Origin: JANMOK01 sp031415055
Lineage (GTDB): Bacteria; Pseudomonadota; Alphaproteobacteria; Rhodobacterales; Rhodobacteraceae
Direction: 5' to 3'
NCBI GenBank assembly: GCA_031415055.1
Contig: JANOQZ010000043.1
Coordinates: 58,457-122,456 of the forward strand
Length of the DNA: 64,000 nucleotides
Part shown: piece after piece, positions 32,020-40,448 of the stretch
Position numbering within the stretch: the first letter of the stretch is position 1
Layout: each line of letters begins with the position of its first letter
The notes under the pieces: model-generated
What the model saw: only the letters and a program-made list of their open reading frames with translations
Told to the model about the DNA's origin: nothing
Databases searched by the model: none
Position numbers and translations under genes: made by a program

Positions 32020-33332
32020 AAATGAAGCTGATTTTGAGCGCGGTTTTGACGGCGCTATGGGCTGTGCCAGTGCTGGCGCAATCGCCGTTGCGGATCGAGA
32101 TCACCGAAGGGGTGATCGAGCCGATGCCGTTTGCAGCGCCGTTCTTTGTGCCGGAAACCGGGGGATCAGAGCAGTTTGCGGCGGATATAACGCAAGTGGT
32201 GATCAACGATCTGGTCGGATCGGGGCTGTTCCGCGAAATTCCGCGCGAGGCGCATATTTCCGGTGTCAGCGATTTCATGGCGCCGGTCGCCTTTGCCGAC
32301 TGGAAAGCGATCAACGCGCAGGCTTTGATTACAGGTGCGGCGGCGTTGGGTGCGGACGGCAATATTCAGGTGAAGTTTCAGTTGTGGGACGTGTTCGCGC
32401 AACAGACTTTGGGCGAGGGCGTGCAGTTTGCCGGATCGGCACAAAACTGGCGGCGGATGGCGCATAAAGTGTCGGACACGATCTATGCTCGGTTGACGGG
32501 TGAAGGCGGGTATTTCGATTCTCGCGTGGTGTTTGTATCGGAAAGCGGGCCGAAAGATGCGCGGCGCAAGCAACTGGCTTTGATGGATTATGACGGGGCG
32601 AATATGCGGTTCTTGACCGACGATTCCACTTTGGTTCTAAGCCCTAGGTTTTCGCCAACTGCACAGCAGGTTTTGTACACATCCTATGAATCCGGCCAGC
32701 CTAAGGTTTATTTGATGGACGTGGACAGTTTGCAGAAACGCAGCGTCGAAAACATTGGCGGCATGACATTCGGGCCCAGGTTTGCGCCCGATGGGGGGCG
32801 GATAGTTTTGTCGGCCGAGCAAGGGGCGAACACGGATATCTATGCGGTTGATCTGGGTTCTGGGGCAGCGTCGCAATTGACCAACAACCCGTCCATCGAG
32901 ACGTCACCAAGTTATTCGCCCGACGGGACGCAGGTGGTGTTTGAATCGGATCGCGGTGGGTCGCAGCAGCTTTATGTGATGCCCGCCAGCGGCGGCGAAG
33001 GCACGCGGATCAGCTTTGGCGACGGCAAATACGGCACACCAGTCTGGTCGCCTCGCGGCGATTTGATTGCTTTCACCAAGATTGCCGGGGGGCGGTTTCA
33101 CATCGGCGTCATGCGCACGGATGGCAGCGAGGAGCGGTTGTTGACGGCGAGTTTTCTGGATGAGGCGCCGACTTGGGCTCCGAACGGGCGCGTGTTGATG
33201 TTTTTCCGCGAAAGTTCGGGCGAAAGCGGGGCACCGCAATTGTTCAGCGTCGATATCACTGGCAGAAATTTGCGGCAGGTGCCGACTCCGGGTTTTGCAT
33301 CTGACCCGTCTTGGTCTAGATTACTGCCTTAA
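32016..33332 (+). CDS. tolB: Tol-Pal periplasmic beta-propeller TolB
   Basis: A 438-residue periplasmic protein. The signal peptide MKMKLILSAVLTALWAVPVL ends in A-Q near residue 22. The N-terminal domain has QVVINDLVGSGLFREIP; then come six propeller blades with repeated SPRFSPTA, GPRFAPDGG, SPSYSPDGT and TPVWSPRGD units. TolB links TolA to Pal. Its ATG overlaps the tolA stop by four bases. Confidence 0.97.
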   Translation: MKMKLILSAVLTALWAVPVLAQSPLRIEITEGVIEPMPFAAPFFVPETGGSEQFAADITQVVINDLVGSGLFREIPREAHISGVSDFMAPVAFADWKAINAQALITGAAALGADGNIQVKFQLWDVFAQQTLGEGVQFAGSAQNWRRMAHKVSDTIYARLTGEGGYFDSRVVFVSESGPKDARRKQLALMDYDGANMRFLTDDSTLVLSPRFSPTAQQVLYTSYESGQPKVYLMDVDSLQKRSVENIGGMTFGPRFAPDGGRIVLSAEQGANTDIYAVDLGSGAASQLTNNPSIETSPSYSPDGTQVVFESDRGGSQQLYVMPASGGEGTRISFGDGKYGTPVWSPRGDLIAFTKIAGGRFHIGVMRTDGSEERLLTASFLDEAPTWAPNGRVLMFFRESSGESGAPQLFSVDITGRNLRQVPTPGFASDPSWSRLLP

Positions 33333-33400
33333 TAAGATTGCCCCGGCAAACGGGGTGGGGCGAAACCGGCCTTTGGGGGCCACGAGCAGAGGTGAATAGA

Positions 33401-33910
33401 ATGCGAAAAATAGCAACGGGATTGCTGATTGTGGCCTTGCTGGGCACAACAGCTTGCAGCAAGAACGGCGGCGGATTGTTCGGTGGCGGCGGTTCGGGCG
33501 ACGGGACGGGGTTGAATGGTGGCGCTGGTGGGGCGATTGACGAACGCTCGATTTCGTTTTTCAACCAGAACGTCGGCGACACAGTGTTGTTTCCGGTCGA
33601 TCAAAGCACGTTGACGCCGGAAGCTTTGGCGATTTTGAATGGTCAAGCTGGTTGGCTCAATCAAAACGTGGAAATTCAAATTCTGATCGAAGGCCATGCC
33701 GATGAGCAGGGCACCCGCGAATACAACATCGCTTTGAGCGGTCGACGTGCAGAAGCTGTGAAGTCCTATCTGATTTCGCAGGGGGTCTTGGACAGCCGCA
33801 TTCGTATCCGCGCCTATGGCAAGGAACGTCCGCTGGCGATTTGTTCGGACGAAACCTGCTGGTCGAAAAACCGCCGTGCCGTCACGGTTGTAACGGGCGG
33901 AATTAGCTGA
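33401..33910 (+). CDS. pal: Peptidoglycan-associated lipoprotein Pal
   Basis: A 169-residue outer-membrane lipoprotein. The signal MRKIATGLLIVALLGTTAC gives lipidated Cys19. A glycine-rich linker precedes the OmpA-like domain, with peptidoglycan contacts in EGHADEQGTREYNIALS and RAEAVKSYLISQGV. The start at 33401 is chosen because the signal peptide begins there; the open frame upstream is not signal-like. It anchors the Tol system to the cell wall. Confidence 0.97.
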   Translation: MRKIATGLLIVALLGTTACSKNGGGLFGGGGSGDGTGLNGGAGGAIDERSISFFNQNVGDTVLFPVDQSTLTPEALAILNGQAGWLNQNVEIQILIEGHADEQGTREYNIALSGRRAEAVKSYLISQGVLDSRIRIRAYGKERPLAICSDETCWSKNRRAVTVVTGGIS

Positions 33911-33969
33911 ACGTGAGGCTTTGGCATCCGGCCTTTGCGGGCCGGATGCTTGGAATTGAGGGTAAGACG

Positions 33970-34809
33970 ATGAACATTCGGGCATTTTTGGTGGTTTTGG
34001 TGCTGCCGTTTTCGGCATTCGCACAAGACGCGGACCCGCAGAGCTTGGCCGATATTCGCAGTGATTTGACGGCGCTGTACGCGCAAGTGCAGGAATTGCG
34101 CACTCTGTTTTCGACTTCGGGTGCCGACACCGGCGTTGAAAATGCCGGACCGGCTTTGCAGCGGCTGGATGTGATCGAAGCCGAATTGCGGCGCCAAACC
34201 GAAGAGTTGGAGCGCTTGGAAAACAAGGTCAATCTGGTGATCGATGATGGAACGAAACGGGTGGGCGATCTGGAATTTCGCCTGACTGAGCTGGAAGGCG
34301 GCGATACGTCGGCCTTGGGCGATACGCCTATGTTGGGGGCGGATGGTGTTGCCGGGGTTGTGGCAAGCCCGTTGGATGCGATGGTCGTTGAACCGGCAAC
34401 GGGCGAGGCACCGCAATTGGCGGCAACCGAACAATCGGATTATGACGTGGCTTTTGCCGAATTTGAGGCCGGGAATTTCGGTCCAGCGGCAGAGAAATTC
34501 GCAGCTTTCGTGACCACGTATCCCGGCGGGCCTTTGAGCGGCGACGCGCTGTTTTATCGGGCGGAAGCTTTGGCCGCGACCGGCGATTGGAGCCATGCGG
34601 CGCGGTCGTATTTGGACAGTTTCAGCGGTGCACCCTCTGGTCCGCACGCGCCGGTGGCGTTGTTCAAATTGGGGGTTTCGCTGGCGGAATTGGGTCAGAT
34701 GGAGGAATCCTGTCTGACGCTGAACGAAGTGCAAGCACGTTACCCTGCGGCGGAAGCGCGTCTTCTTGAAGAGGTGCGTGCAAAACGGCAGGCTTTGGGC
34801 TGTCTGTGA
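33970..34809 (+). CDS. cpoB: Cell division coordinator CpoB (YbgF)
   Basis: A 279-residue periplasmic protein: signal peptide MNIRAFLVVLVLPFSAFAQ, an N-terminal trimerising coiled coil (IRSDLTALYAQVQELRTLF, then VIEAELRRQTEELERLENKV) and C-terminal tetratricopeptide repeats (YDVAFAEFEAGNFGPAAEKF onward). CpoB coordinates peptidoglycan synthesis with Tol-driven constriction. The end overlaps the GTG start of tilS by four bases. Confidence 0.95.
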   Translation: MNIRAFLVVLVLPFSAFAQDADPQSLADIRSDLTALYAQVQELRTLFSTSGADTGVENAGPALQRLDVIEAELRRQTEELERLENKVNLVIDDGTKRVGDLEFRLTELEGGDTSALGDTPMLGADGVAGVVASPLDAMVVEPATGEAPQLAATEQSDYDVAFAEFEAGNFGPAAEKFAAFVTTYPGGPLSGDALFYRAEALAATGDWSHAARSYLDSFSGAPSGPHAPVALFKLGVSLAELGQMEESCLTLNEVQARYPAAEARLLEEVRAKRQALGCL

Positions 34810-36038
34810 GCCTAAAGGCGGGCGACGACCTGCTGGCGCGGGTTGCGTTAACTGCGGCGTCAAATCCATCGACAACCATTGGCATCGCGGTTTCGGGCGG
34901 CGGCGATTCAACGGCTTTGCTGCATGTATTGGCGGCGCATGGTCGCGCGACCGGCACACCGATCATTGCCGCGACGATTGACCACTGCTTGCGGGCCGCC
35001 AGTGCGGATGAGGCGGTGAAGGTTTCAGAAATTTGCACCGGCTTGGGGGTGCCGCATGCGATTTTGCGCTGGACCGGGTGGGACGGGACCGGCAATTTGC
35101 AGGACGCGGCCCGCTCGGCGCGGTATCATCTGTTGGGTGATTGGGCGCGGGCGAATGGGTGCGGCCAAGTCTGGTTGGGGCATACGGCGGATGACCAAGC
35201 CGAGACATTTCTGATGCGGCTGGCTCGCGGTTCGGGTGTGGACGGGTTGTCGGCAATGCCCGAGGTTTTGCTGCGCGACGGGGTTGCTTGGGTTCGGCCA
35301 TTCTTGGCCGTCAGTCGCGAAAGATTGCGCGAGTTTTTGCGGGCCAATAGTCTGCATTGGATCGATGACCCGAGCAACGCCGACCCGCGTTTTGAGCGGA
35401 TTAAGTTTCGCAATTCTGCCGATATTCTAGGTGAATTGGGCCTGACGCGCGAGCGTTTGAACGCAACCGCTGCGGCGATGGCGCGGGCGCGGGTTGCATT
35501 GGAACGCATGACGGAAACGTTATTGGCTGCGGCGCAGGTCAGTGCTGCGGGTGAAGTCAGCCTTGCGTTGGATGGCTTTGCCAAGGCCGATGCGGAAATT
35601 CGTCTGCGCGGTTTGGCGCGGGCTTTGATGTGGGTGTCTGGCGCGGTTTATCGGCCAAGGTTGGAGGCGCTGGAGCATTTGGATCGCGCGATTTGCAGTG
35701 ATGGATTGGCGGGGGGGATGACGTTGCAGGGCTGCACTATTCGCAAACAGCGCGGTTTTATTGTCGTGCGGCGCGAATTGGCGCGGATGCAGGGGAAAGT
35801 CGATGCTGGCTTGGGCACTTGGGATGGGCGCTGGCGCGTTTCCGGGCCGCTGGAAGGGTTGTTGTTGAGGGGACTGGGAGAGTTCGGTTTGGATCAGGTG
35901 GCGGATTGGCGATTGAGCGGGATGAACCGCGAAGCGCTGATGTCGACGCCGGGAGTTTGGCGCGGCGATACACTGGTGGCGGCACCGATTGCAGGGATGG
36001 CGGCGGGGTTTTCGGTAGAGTTTTCGCGAAGTTGGTAG
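34806..36038 (+). CDS. tilS: tRNA(Ile)-lysidine synthetase
   Basis: A 410-residue enzyme that converts C34 of the CAU anticodon of tRNA-Ile to lysidine, changing both decoding and charging. The PP-loop SGGGDSTALLHVLAAHG near residue 30 binds ATP; GHTADDQAETFLMRLARGSG and the later WIDDPSNADPRFERIKFRN are family blocks. It starts with GTG overlapping cpoB. It is followed directly by a VapBC module before ftsH, which usually follows it in relatives, so the module looks inserted. Confidence 0.95.
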   Translation: MSLKAGDDLLARVALTAASNPSTTIGIAVSGGGDSTALLHVLAAHGRATGTPIIAATIDHCLRAASADEAVKVSEICTGLGVPHAILRWTGWDGTGNLQDAARSARYHLLGDWARANGCGQVWLGHTADDQAETFLMRLARGSGVDGLSAMPEVLLRDGVAWVRPFLAVSRERLREFLRANSLHWIDDPSNADPRFERIKFRNSADILGELGLTRERLNATAAAMARARVALERMTETLLAAAQVSAAGEVSLALDGFAKADAEIRLRGLARALMWVSGAVYRPRLEALEHLDRAICSDGLAGGMTLQGCTIRKQRGFIVVRRELARMQGKVDAGLGTWDGRWRVSGPLEGLLLRGLGEFGLDQVADWRLSGMNREALMSTPGVWRGDTLVAAPIAGMAAGFSVEFSRSW

Positions 36039-36045
36039 CCATGAT

Positions 36046-36076
36046 ATTAGTAAGTTATTGACAATAACATACTAAT
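36046..36076. promoter_or_regulatory. Operator palindrome ahead of vapBC
   Basis: A 15-base inverted repeat, ATTAGTAAGTTATTG at 36046-36060 and CAATAACATACTAAT at 36062-36076, with one mismatch and a one-base centre. It lies 34 bases before the antitoxin start, overlaps a TTGACA promoter-like hexamer, and is the likely autorepression site of the antitoxin. Confidence 0.7.
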
Positions 36077-36110
36077 ACACCAAACTTTGTTTTCAGAGAT
36101 GGAGGCGGCT

Positions 36111-36590
36111 ATGAACGCAAACAATTTTCCCCATAAACGGCCGACAAATGGAAACCGCACAAGACGCGTTTGGGAAGTCGCCGACCGAATAACGAAAGAG
36201 TTGGACCGAACTGCCGAGCGGCAAGAGGTTATTGCGGCTTGCGTTCGTGAAGGTGGAAACAGTGGAACAGCCTCGACGCAATACCATTATTGGAAGTTGG
36301 ATCACGAATCCAAGACCGCGCCGAAAGTTGGTGCTGGGACGACCGATTTTCTGTCGCTGCAGATGTCGGCCGATGGTCGTTTGTTGATCCCGGCGACGAT
36401 GCGCGAGGCGATGCTGATGGGTGCTGCTGGAACGGTAAGTGCGCGCGTTGTGGATGGTGAGTTGCGGCTGGTTTCGCCGCAGGTCGCGGTGAAGCGTTTA
36501 CAAGATTATGTCCGAAAGGCCGATACGGGGAGTGGTTCGGTCGTTGATGAGTTGATCGCGGAACGCCGCGCCGAGGCTGCAAAGGGATGA
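36111..36590 (+). CDS. AbrB/VapB-type antitoxin with N-terminal extension
   Basis: A 159-residue antitoxin. The first 70 residues are a helical domain (RRVWEVADRITKEL, RQEVIAACVREGGNSGTAST, QYHYWK) found fused in front of some antitoxins; the C-terminal part has a swapped-hairpin-like DNA-binding stretch (LQMSADGRLLIPATMREAML) as in AbrB/MazE/VapB proteins. The ATG at 36111 follows GGAGG. It overlaps the PIN toxin gene by four bases. Usual VapB antitoxins are about 80 residues, so this is a long two-domain form. Confidence 0.85.
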   Translation: MNANNFPHKRPTNGNRTRRVWEVADRITKELDRTAERQEVIAACVREGGNSGTASTQYHYWKLDHESKTAPKVGAGTTDFLSLQMSADGRLLIPATMREAMLMGAAGTVSARVVDGELRLVSPQVAVKRLQDYVRKADTGSGSVVDELIAERRAEAAKG

Positions 36591-36967
36591 GGTTTGTCTT
36601 AGATTCTTCGGCTTTATTGGCATTCATTTGGTCGGAACCGGGTAGTGACGTGGTCGCGGGCATTATCAGCCATACCGCAATCAGCGCGATCAACTTGGCC
36701 GAAGTTTGCACAAAGTTGGCAGATCGTGGAATGGACGGTCAAAAAGTCAAAGAGGTTTTGTCGGCCCTTGCAATTCGGACGGTGCCTTTTGACGAACGGC
36801 AAGCGTTCATGAGCGGAGAGTTGCGCAACGCCACGCGGCAGCATGGTCTTTCAATTGGTGACCGTGCATGTCTGGCATTAGCCTTGTCCGAAAAGGCAAC
36901 TACCCTGACCGCCGACCGTGTTTGGGGCGAGCTTGAACTTGGTATTAAGGTCCAGTTAATACGGTAA
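36587..36967 (+). CDS. vapC: PIN-domain toxin VapC
   Basis: A 126-residue PIN-fold ribonuclease. The acidic metal-binding residues are in MRFVLDSSALLAF (Asp6), ISAINLAEV (Glu), GLSIGDRACLALAL (Asp) and TLTADRVWGEL (Asp), in the canonical order. VapC toxins cleave tRNA or rRNA when freed from antitoxin. It is translated from an ATG overlapping the antitoxin stop. All key residues look present, so the toxin should be active. Confidence 0.92.
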   Translation: MRFVLDSSALLAFIWSEPGSDVVAGIISHTAISAINLAEVCTKLADRGMDGQKVKEVLSALAIRTVPFDERQAFMSGELRNATRQHGLSIGDRACLALALSEKATTLTADRVWGELELGIKVQLIR

Positions 36968-37092
36968 AATTAAATTCAACAGTGCTCTGCTCAATCAACC
37001 GTTGAAAGCCATGTTTTTGACCTTATGTTAGGATAATTCGTTCAGGCTGGACGAGAATTCGGTCGCTATTTGCCCTTGTGGGAGAGACTTAC

Positions 37093-39009
37093 GTGCAAAA
37101 TACCAGAAATATCGCTTTTTGGGCCATTCTGTTTTTATTGGTAATCGCGTTGTTTCAAGTATTTTCCGGTGGCGGGGCGCAGTCAAATTCGCAAGTGACC
37201 AGTTTTTCCGAATTCCTCGACATGGTTGAAGGCGGACAGGTCAGCGCCGTGCAACTGGACGGCGAGAATATCTATATCAAGACTGCGCAAGGGGTTGACC
37301 TGAAAACGATTGCGCCGCGTGACACCGATGTGATCAGCACATTGCGGGCGAATAAGGTGGAAATCATTGCCTCTGCGCAGGAACAATCCAGCCTGATGGC
37401 GGTGGTGTTCTCGCTGCTGCCGTTCCTTGTTTTGATTGGCGTCTGGGTGTTCTTCATGAACCGGATGCAAGGCGGCGGGCGTGGTGGCGCGATGGGGTTT
37501 GGCAAGTCGAAAGCCAAGCTGTTGACCGAACGATCGGGCCGGGTGACGTTTGACGACGTGGCCGGGATTGATGAGGCAAAAGAGGAACTAGAAGAGATCG
37601 TCGAATTCCTGCGTGACCCCAACAAATTCTCGCGCCTTGGTGGCAAGATCCCCAAAGGTGCGTTGCTGGTAGGGCCGCCGGGGACGGGTAAAACTTTGCT
37701 CGCCCGCGCGATTGCAGGTGAGGCAGGGGTGCCGTTCTTTACCATTTCGGGTTCGGATTTCGTCGAGATGTTTGTCGGCGTTGGCGCGTCGCGTGTGCGT
37801 GACATGTTCGAGCAGGCGAAGAAAAATGCGCCCTGCATCGTGTTCATCGACGAGATTGACGCGGTTGGTCGGCATCGCGGTGCCGGCTATGGCGGTGGTA
37901 ACGACGAGCGCGAACAGACGCTGAACCAGTTGTTGGTTGAAATGGACGGGTTTGAGGCCAATGAGGGCGTGATCCTGATCGCAGCCACCAACCGGCCCGA
38001 CGTTTTGGACCCGGCGTTGCTGCGACCGGGCCGGTTTGACCGCCAAGTGACGGTGCCCAACCCCGACATCAAAGGCCGCACCAAGATTTTGGAAGTGCAT
38101 TCGCGCAAAGTACCTTTGGGACCGAACGTCGATTTGCGGGTGATTGCCCGTGGCACGCCGGGGTTTTCCGGCGCTGATCTGGCCAATCTGGTGAACGAGG
38201 CGGCGCTTGTTGCTGCCCGCACCGGCAAGCGGTTTGTCACCATGGAGGACTTTGAGTTCGCCAAGGACAAGGTGATGATGGGGGCCGAGCGGCGTTCCAT
38301 GGTGATGAGCGACGAGGAAAAGACCTGCACCGCCTATCACGAGGCTGGCCACGCGCTGGTTGGGCTGTATGTGCCCCAGCACGATCCGGTTTACAAAGCG
38401 ACGATCATTCCGCGCGGTCGCGCCTTGGGTATGGTTGTGTCGTTGCCCGAGCGCGATACCTATTCATCCTCGATCACCAAGTATCGGTCGCGGTTGGCCA
38501 TGAGCATGGCGGGCAAGGTGGCGGAAGAGATCAAGTTCGGGGCCGAGAATGTGACCTCGGGCGCTGCATCCGACATTCAGCACGTATCAAAACTGGCGCG
38601 GGCGATGGTGACGCAATTTGGCATGTCCGAGCAAGTCGGTAACATCGACTATTCTGACGAACGCGAAAGCTATCTGGGCGCTTACAACGCCGGGGCCAAT
38701 CGGATTTCCGGGCCGACGCAGAAAGCCATCGAAGACGAAGTGCGCCGGTTGATCGACGAGGGTTATCATACCGCCAAGCGTATTCTGACCGAGAAAAACG
38801 TCGAGTTCGAACGGCTGGCGCAGGGATTGCTGGAATATGAAACCTTGACCGGTGATGAGATCATGCGGGTGGTGGCGGGTGAACCTTTGAACCGGGGTGG
38901 TGACGAAGACGACAAATCGACCGGCGGCAACGTAACTTCGGTGCCAAAGACTGGCAAGTTGCGGACGGCTAAAGCTGGCCCAACGACGGACCCGTTGCCG
39001 CAGGGGTAG
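37093..39009 (+). CDS. ftsH: ATP-dependent zinc metalloprotease FtsH
   Basis: A 638-residue membrane AAA+ protease that degrades misfolded membrane proteins and short-lived regulators. Two N-terminal helices (near 7-25 and 104-122) flank a periplasmic domain; Walker A GPPGTGKT is at 194-201, Walker B FIDEID follows, and the zinc site HEAGH is at 416-420. The GTG at 37093 is preferred, since the product then starts MQNTRNIAFW and a GGGAGAGAC precedes it; a GTG five codons earlier is possible. The last 40 residues are a disordered tail. Confidence 0.96.
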   Translation: MQNTRNIAFWAILFLLVIALFQVFSGGGAQSNSQVTSFSEFLDMVEGGQVSAVQLDGENIYIKTAQGVDLKTIAPRDTDVISTLRANKVEIIASAQEQSSLMAVVFSLLPFLVLIGVWVFFMNRMQGGGRGGAMGFGKSKAKLLTERSGRVTFDDVAGIDEAKEELEEIVEFLRDPNKFSRLGGKIPKGALLVGPPGTGKTLLARAIAGEAGVPFFTISGSDFVEMFVGVGASRVRDMFEQAKKNAPCIVFIDEIDAVGRHRGAGYGGGNDEREQTLNQLLVEMDGFEANEGVILIAATNRPDVLDPALLRPGRFDRQVTVPNPDIKGRTKILEVHSRKVPLGPNVDLRVIARGTPGFSGADLANLVNEAALVAARTGKRFVTMEDFEFAKDKVMMGAERRSMVMSDEEKTCTAYHEAGHALVGLYVPQHDPVYKATIIPRGRALGMVVSLPERDTYSSSITKYRSRLAMSMAGKVAEEIKFGAENVTSGAASDIQHVSKLARAMVTQFGMSEQVGNIDYSDERESYLGAYNAGANRISGPTQKAIEDEVRRLIDEGYHTAKRILTEKNVEFERLAQGLLEYETLTGDEIMRVVAGEPLNRGGDEDDKSTGGNVTSVPKTGKLRTAKAGPTTDPLPQG

Positions 39010-39021
39010 GTGTCGCCCGCG

Positions 39022-39729
39022 TCAGATGTGAACGTCGAATATCTGCCGACTGCCAAGATCGCGCACCCGGTCAATGCGGATGCCGTTCCAATGATAGCAG
39101 AGTTGTCGCCCCTGATTGGGGATGCCGACCAGATTGGGGCGTAATATCGCTGCGGCATCGCCCTTGCCGTAGCGCACGCTTTTCCAAACCAAGCCGTTCG
39201 CCCCATTGTTGCGCAAATCGCGGGCAAAAGCTTGCGATTGCGTATAGTCACTCGGGGCAAGAATGGTGGCGAATTGGCCTTCCAAACCGCGCAGGTCGTG
39301 AAGCTGCACTGTCAATTGCCCAACCAATTCGCGGAAATCCGACGTCCACCCCGGCTTTTCGGCGGTGTTTTGCATGAAGATTGCGTGGTGATGGATGGTT
39401 TCGGCCAATGCCACTTCAAACCTGTCACCACAGTAATACAGGCCATAGGTGCCGTCGGAAAACCGGCTGGGACGGTCGCTTGAAATATGGGTGAAAGGTG
39501 CCATGACCAGCGACGCGCCGGGGCCGGTCACGCGCTGGTCGAGCGGAATAAGGTCTATCCGGCCAGCAGCATCAAGCAGGCGCGGGTTGGTTTGTAACTC
39601 GGCCGCTGCCAGCAAATCCCAATCCGCCGGATCGGCGATGTCTTCAAAAAGGTCGATGGGCGGGTGGCGGAAACGGATGATGCGGGTGGCGGTGGGCCAA
39701 TTGACTTGGCGTTGCGGTGGTGTCACCAA
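39022..39729 (-). CDS. RES-domain toxin
   Basis: A 235-residue RES-family protein. The RES signature is seen in RIIRFRHPPIDLFED, SRFSDGTYGLYYCGDRFEVA and LAETIHHHAIFM, with the conserved Arg, Tyr, Glu and Ser positions. RES toxins degrade NAD+ and pair with Xre/MbcA antitoxins. The start at 39729 overlaps the end of the antitoxin gene by seven bases. It converges with ftsH, 12 bases from its stop. Confidence 0.9.
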   Translation of the reverse strand: MVTPPQRQVNWPTATRIIRFRHPPIDLFEDIADPADWDLLAAAELQTNPRLLDAAGRIDLIPLDQRVTGPGASLVMAPFTHISSDRPSRFSDGTYGLYYCGDRFEVALAETIHHHAIFMQNTAEKPGWTSDFRELVGQLTVQLHDLRGLEGQFATILAPSDYTQSQAFARDLRNNGANGLVWKSVRYGKGDAAAILRPNLVGIPNQGRQLCYHWNGIRIDRVRDLGSRQIFDVHI

Positions 39730-40157
39730 CCGCCCCGCTCGGCATCAAGATAGTTGCGCACACGTGTTAGGTCGGAAATGTCACCCCGCAACATGACAGT
39801 GCGGGCGGACGTTCCGGCAAAGGCGGCGTTGGGGGCGGCGATCCAAGCGTAAGCGCGATCCGCCTCGCGGAAGATGATGCGGAGCGATTTGTGGATGCCC
39901 AAAAGGATCGACAGACGAACCTGCAAATCGCGCGGGATTCGACCGAAATCGCCAGTTTTCCAACGGGCGAAACTGCGCAGTGAAATGCCACCGAGCAGAA
40001 TGCAGGACTGGGCTTCGGTCAAGCTCCACTTGCCAAACAGGTTGACCACGGCGCGGGCTGAAGCCTGCGACTGGGCGTCAAGTGCGTCTGATTCGTGCAA
40101 GAAAGTTTGCGGGCTTTCTTGGAGTTCAAAGGTTGGTCGGGGCGAAATGTTTGTCAT
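39723..40157 (-). CDS. Xre/MbcA/ParS-type antitoxin
   Basis: A 144-residue antitoxin of RES-Xre modules. An N-terminal helix-turn-helix-like region (LTEAQSCILLGGISLRSFARW) is followed by the toxin-binding DUF2384 domain: RDLQVRLSILLGIHKSL, AYAWIAAPNAAFAGTSA, TVMLRGDISDLTRVRNYLDA. It is the first gene of the pair and presumably represses the operon. An A/T-rich stretch near 40160-40210 upstream probably holds the promoter. Confidence 0.88.
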   Translation of the reverse strand: MTNISPRPTFELQESPQTFLHESDALDAQSQASARAVVNLFGKWSLTEAQSCILLGGISLRSFARWKTGDFGRIPRDLQVRLSILLGIHKSLRIIFREADRAYAWIAAPNAAFAGTSARTVMLRGDISDLTRVRNYLDAERGGW

Positions 40158-40317
40158 ATGGCGTGAATAGCATTTACTGTGCCAGTTGGCAAGCTGTATT
40201 TGGCTTTTTTTCAGACGACTTTCGGCCCGACAATTCCATATTTTGCGGTTAGTTCGTTAGAGAGGTCACCTTACGTGGCCGCGTGCTAACCTTGGGCTGC
40301 GCTCGTAAAGGTTTCAC

Positions 40318-40382
40318 ATCGGAAACCGGTTTTCGCGCAAAAGCCGGAGCCGGTCGATAATTCCGGGCGAAGGGTCGGAATT
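40318..40382 (+). promoter_or_regulatory. Structured leader upstream of fhs
   Basis: Two adjacent hairpins can form in the 290-base gap before fhs. The first, 40318-40358, pairs ATCG with CGAT and ACCGG with CCGGT around an internal CGCGC/AAAAG region. The second pairs AATTCCG at 40359-40365 with CGGAATT at 40376-40382. fhs is a common target of the ZTP riboswitch, but the conserved ZTP core could not be seen. It is a candidate cis-regulatory RNA only. Confidence 0.35.
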
Positions 40383-40448
40383 ACCCTAGTGCGCTGCTCT
40401 CAATTGCTGCTTATGGCGCGAAACCCTTGACCCGAAGGAATGTGCCAC

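Noticed and set aside
40200..40448. ZTP riboswitch ahead of fhs
   Set aside because: The gene context fits, but the conserved core of that riboswitch could not be found in the leader. Kept only as a structured leader.
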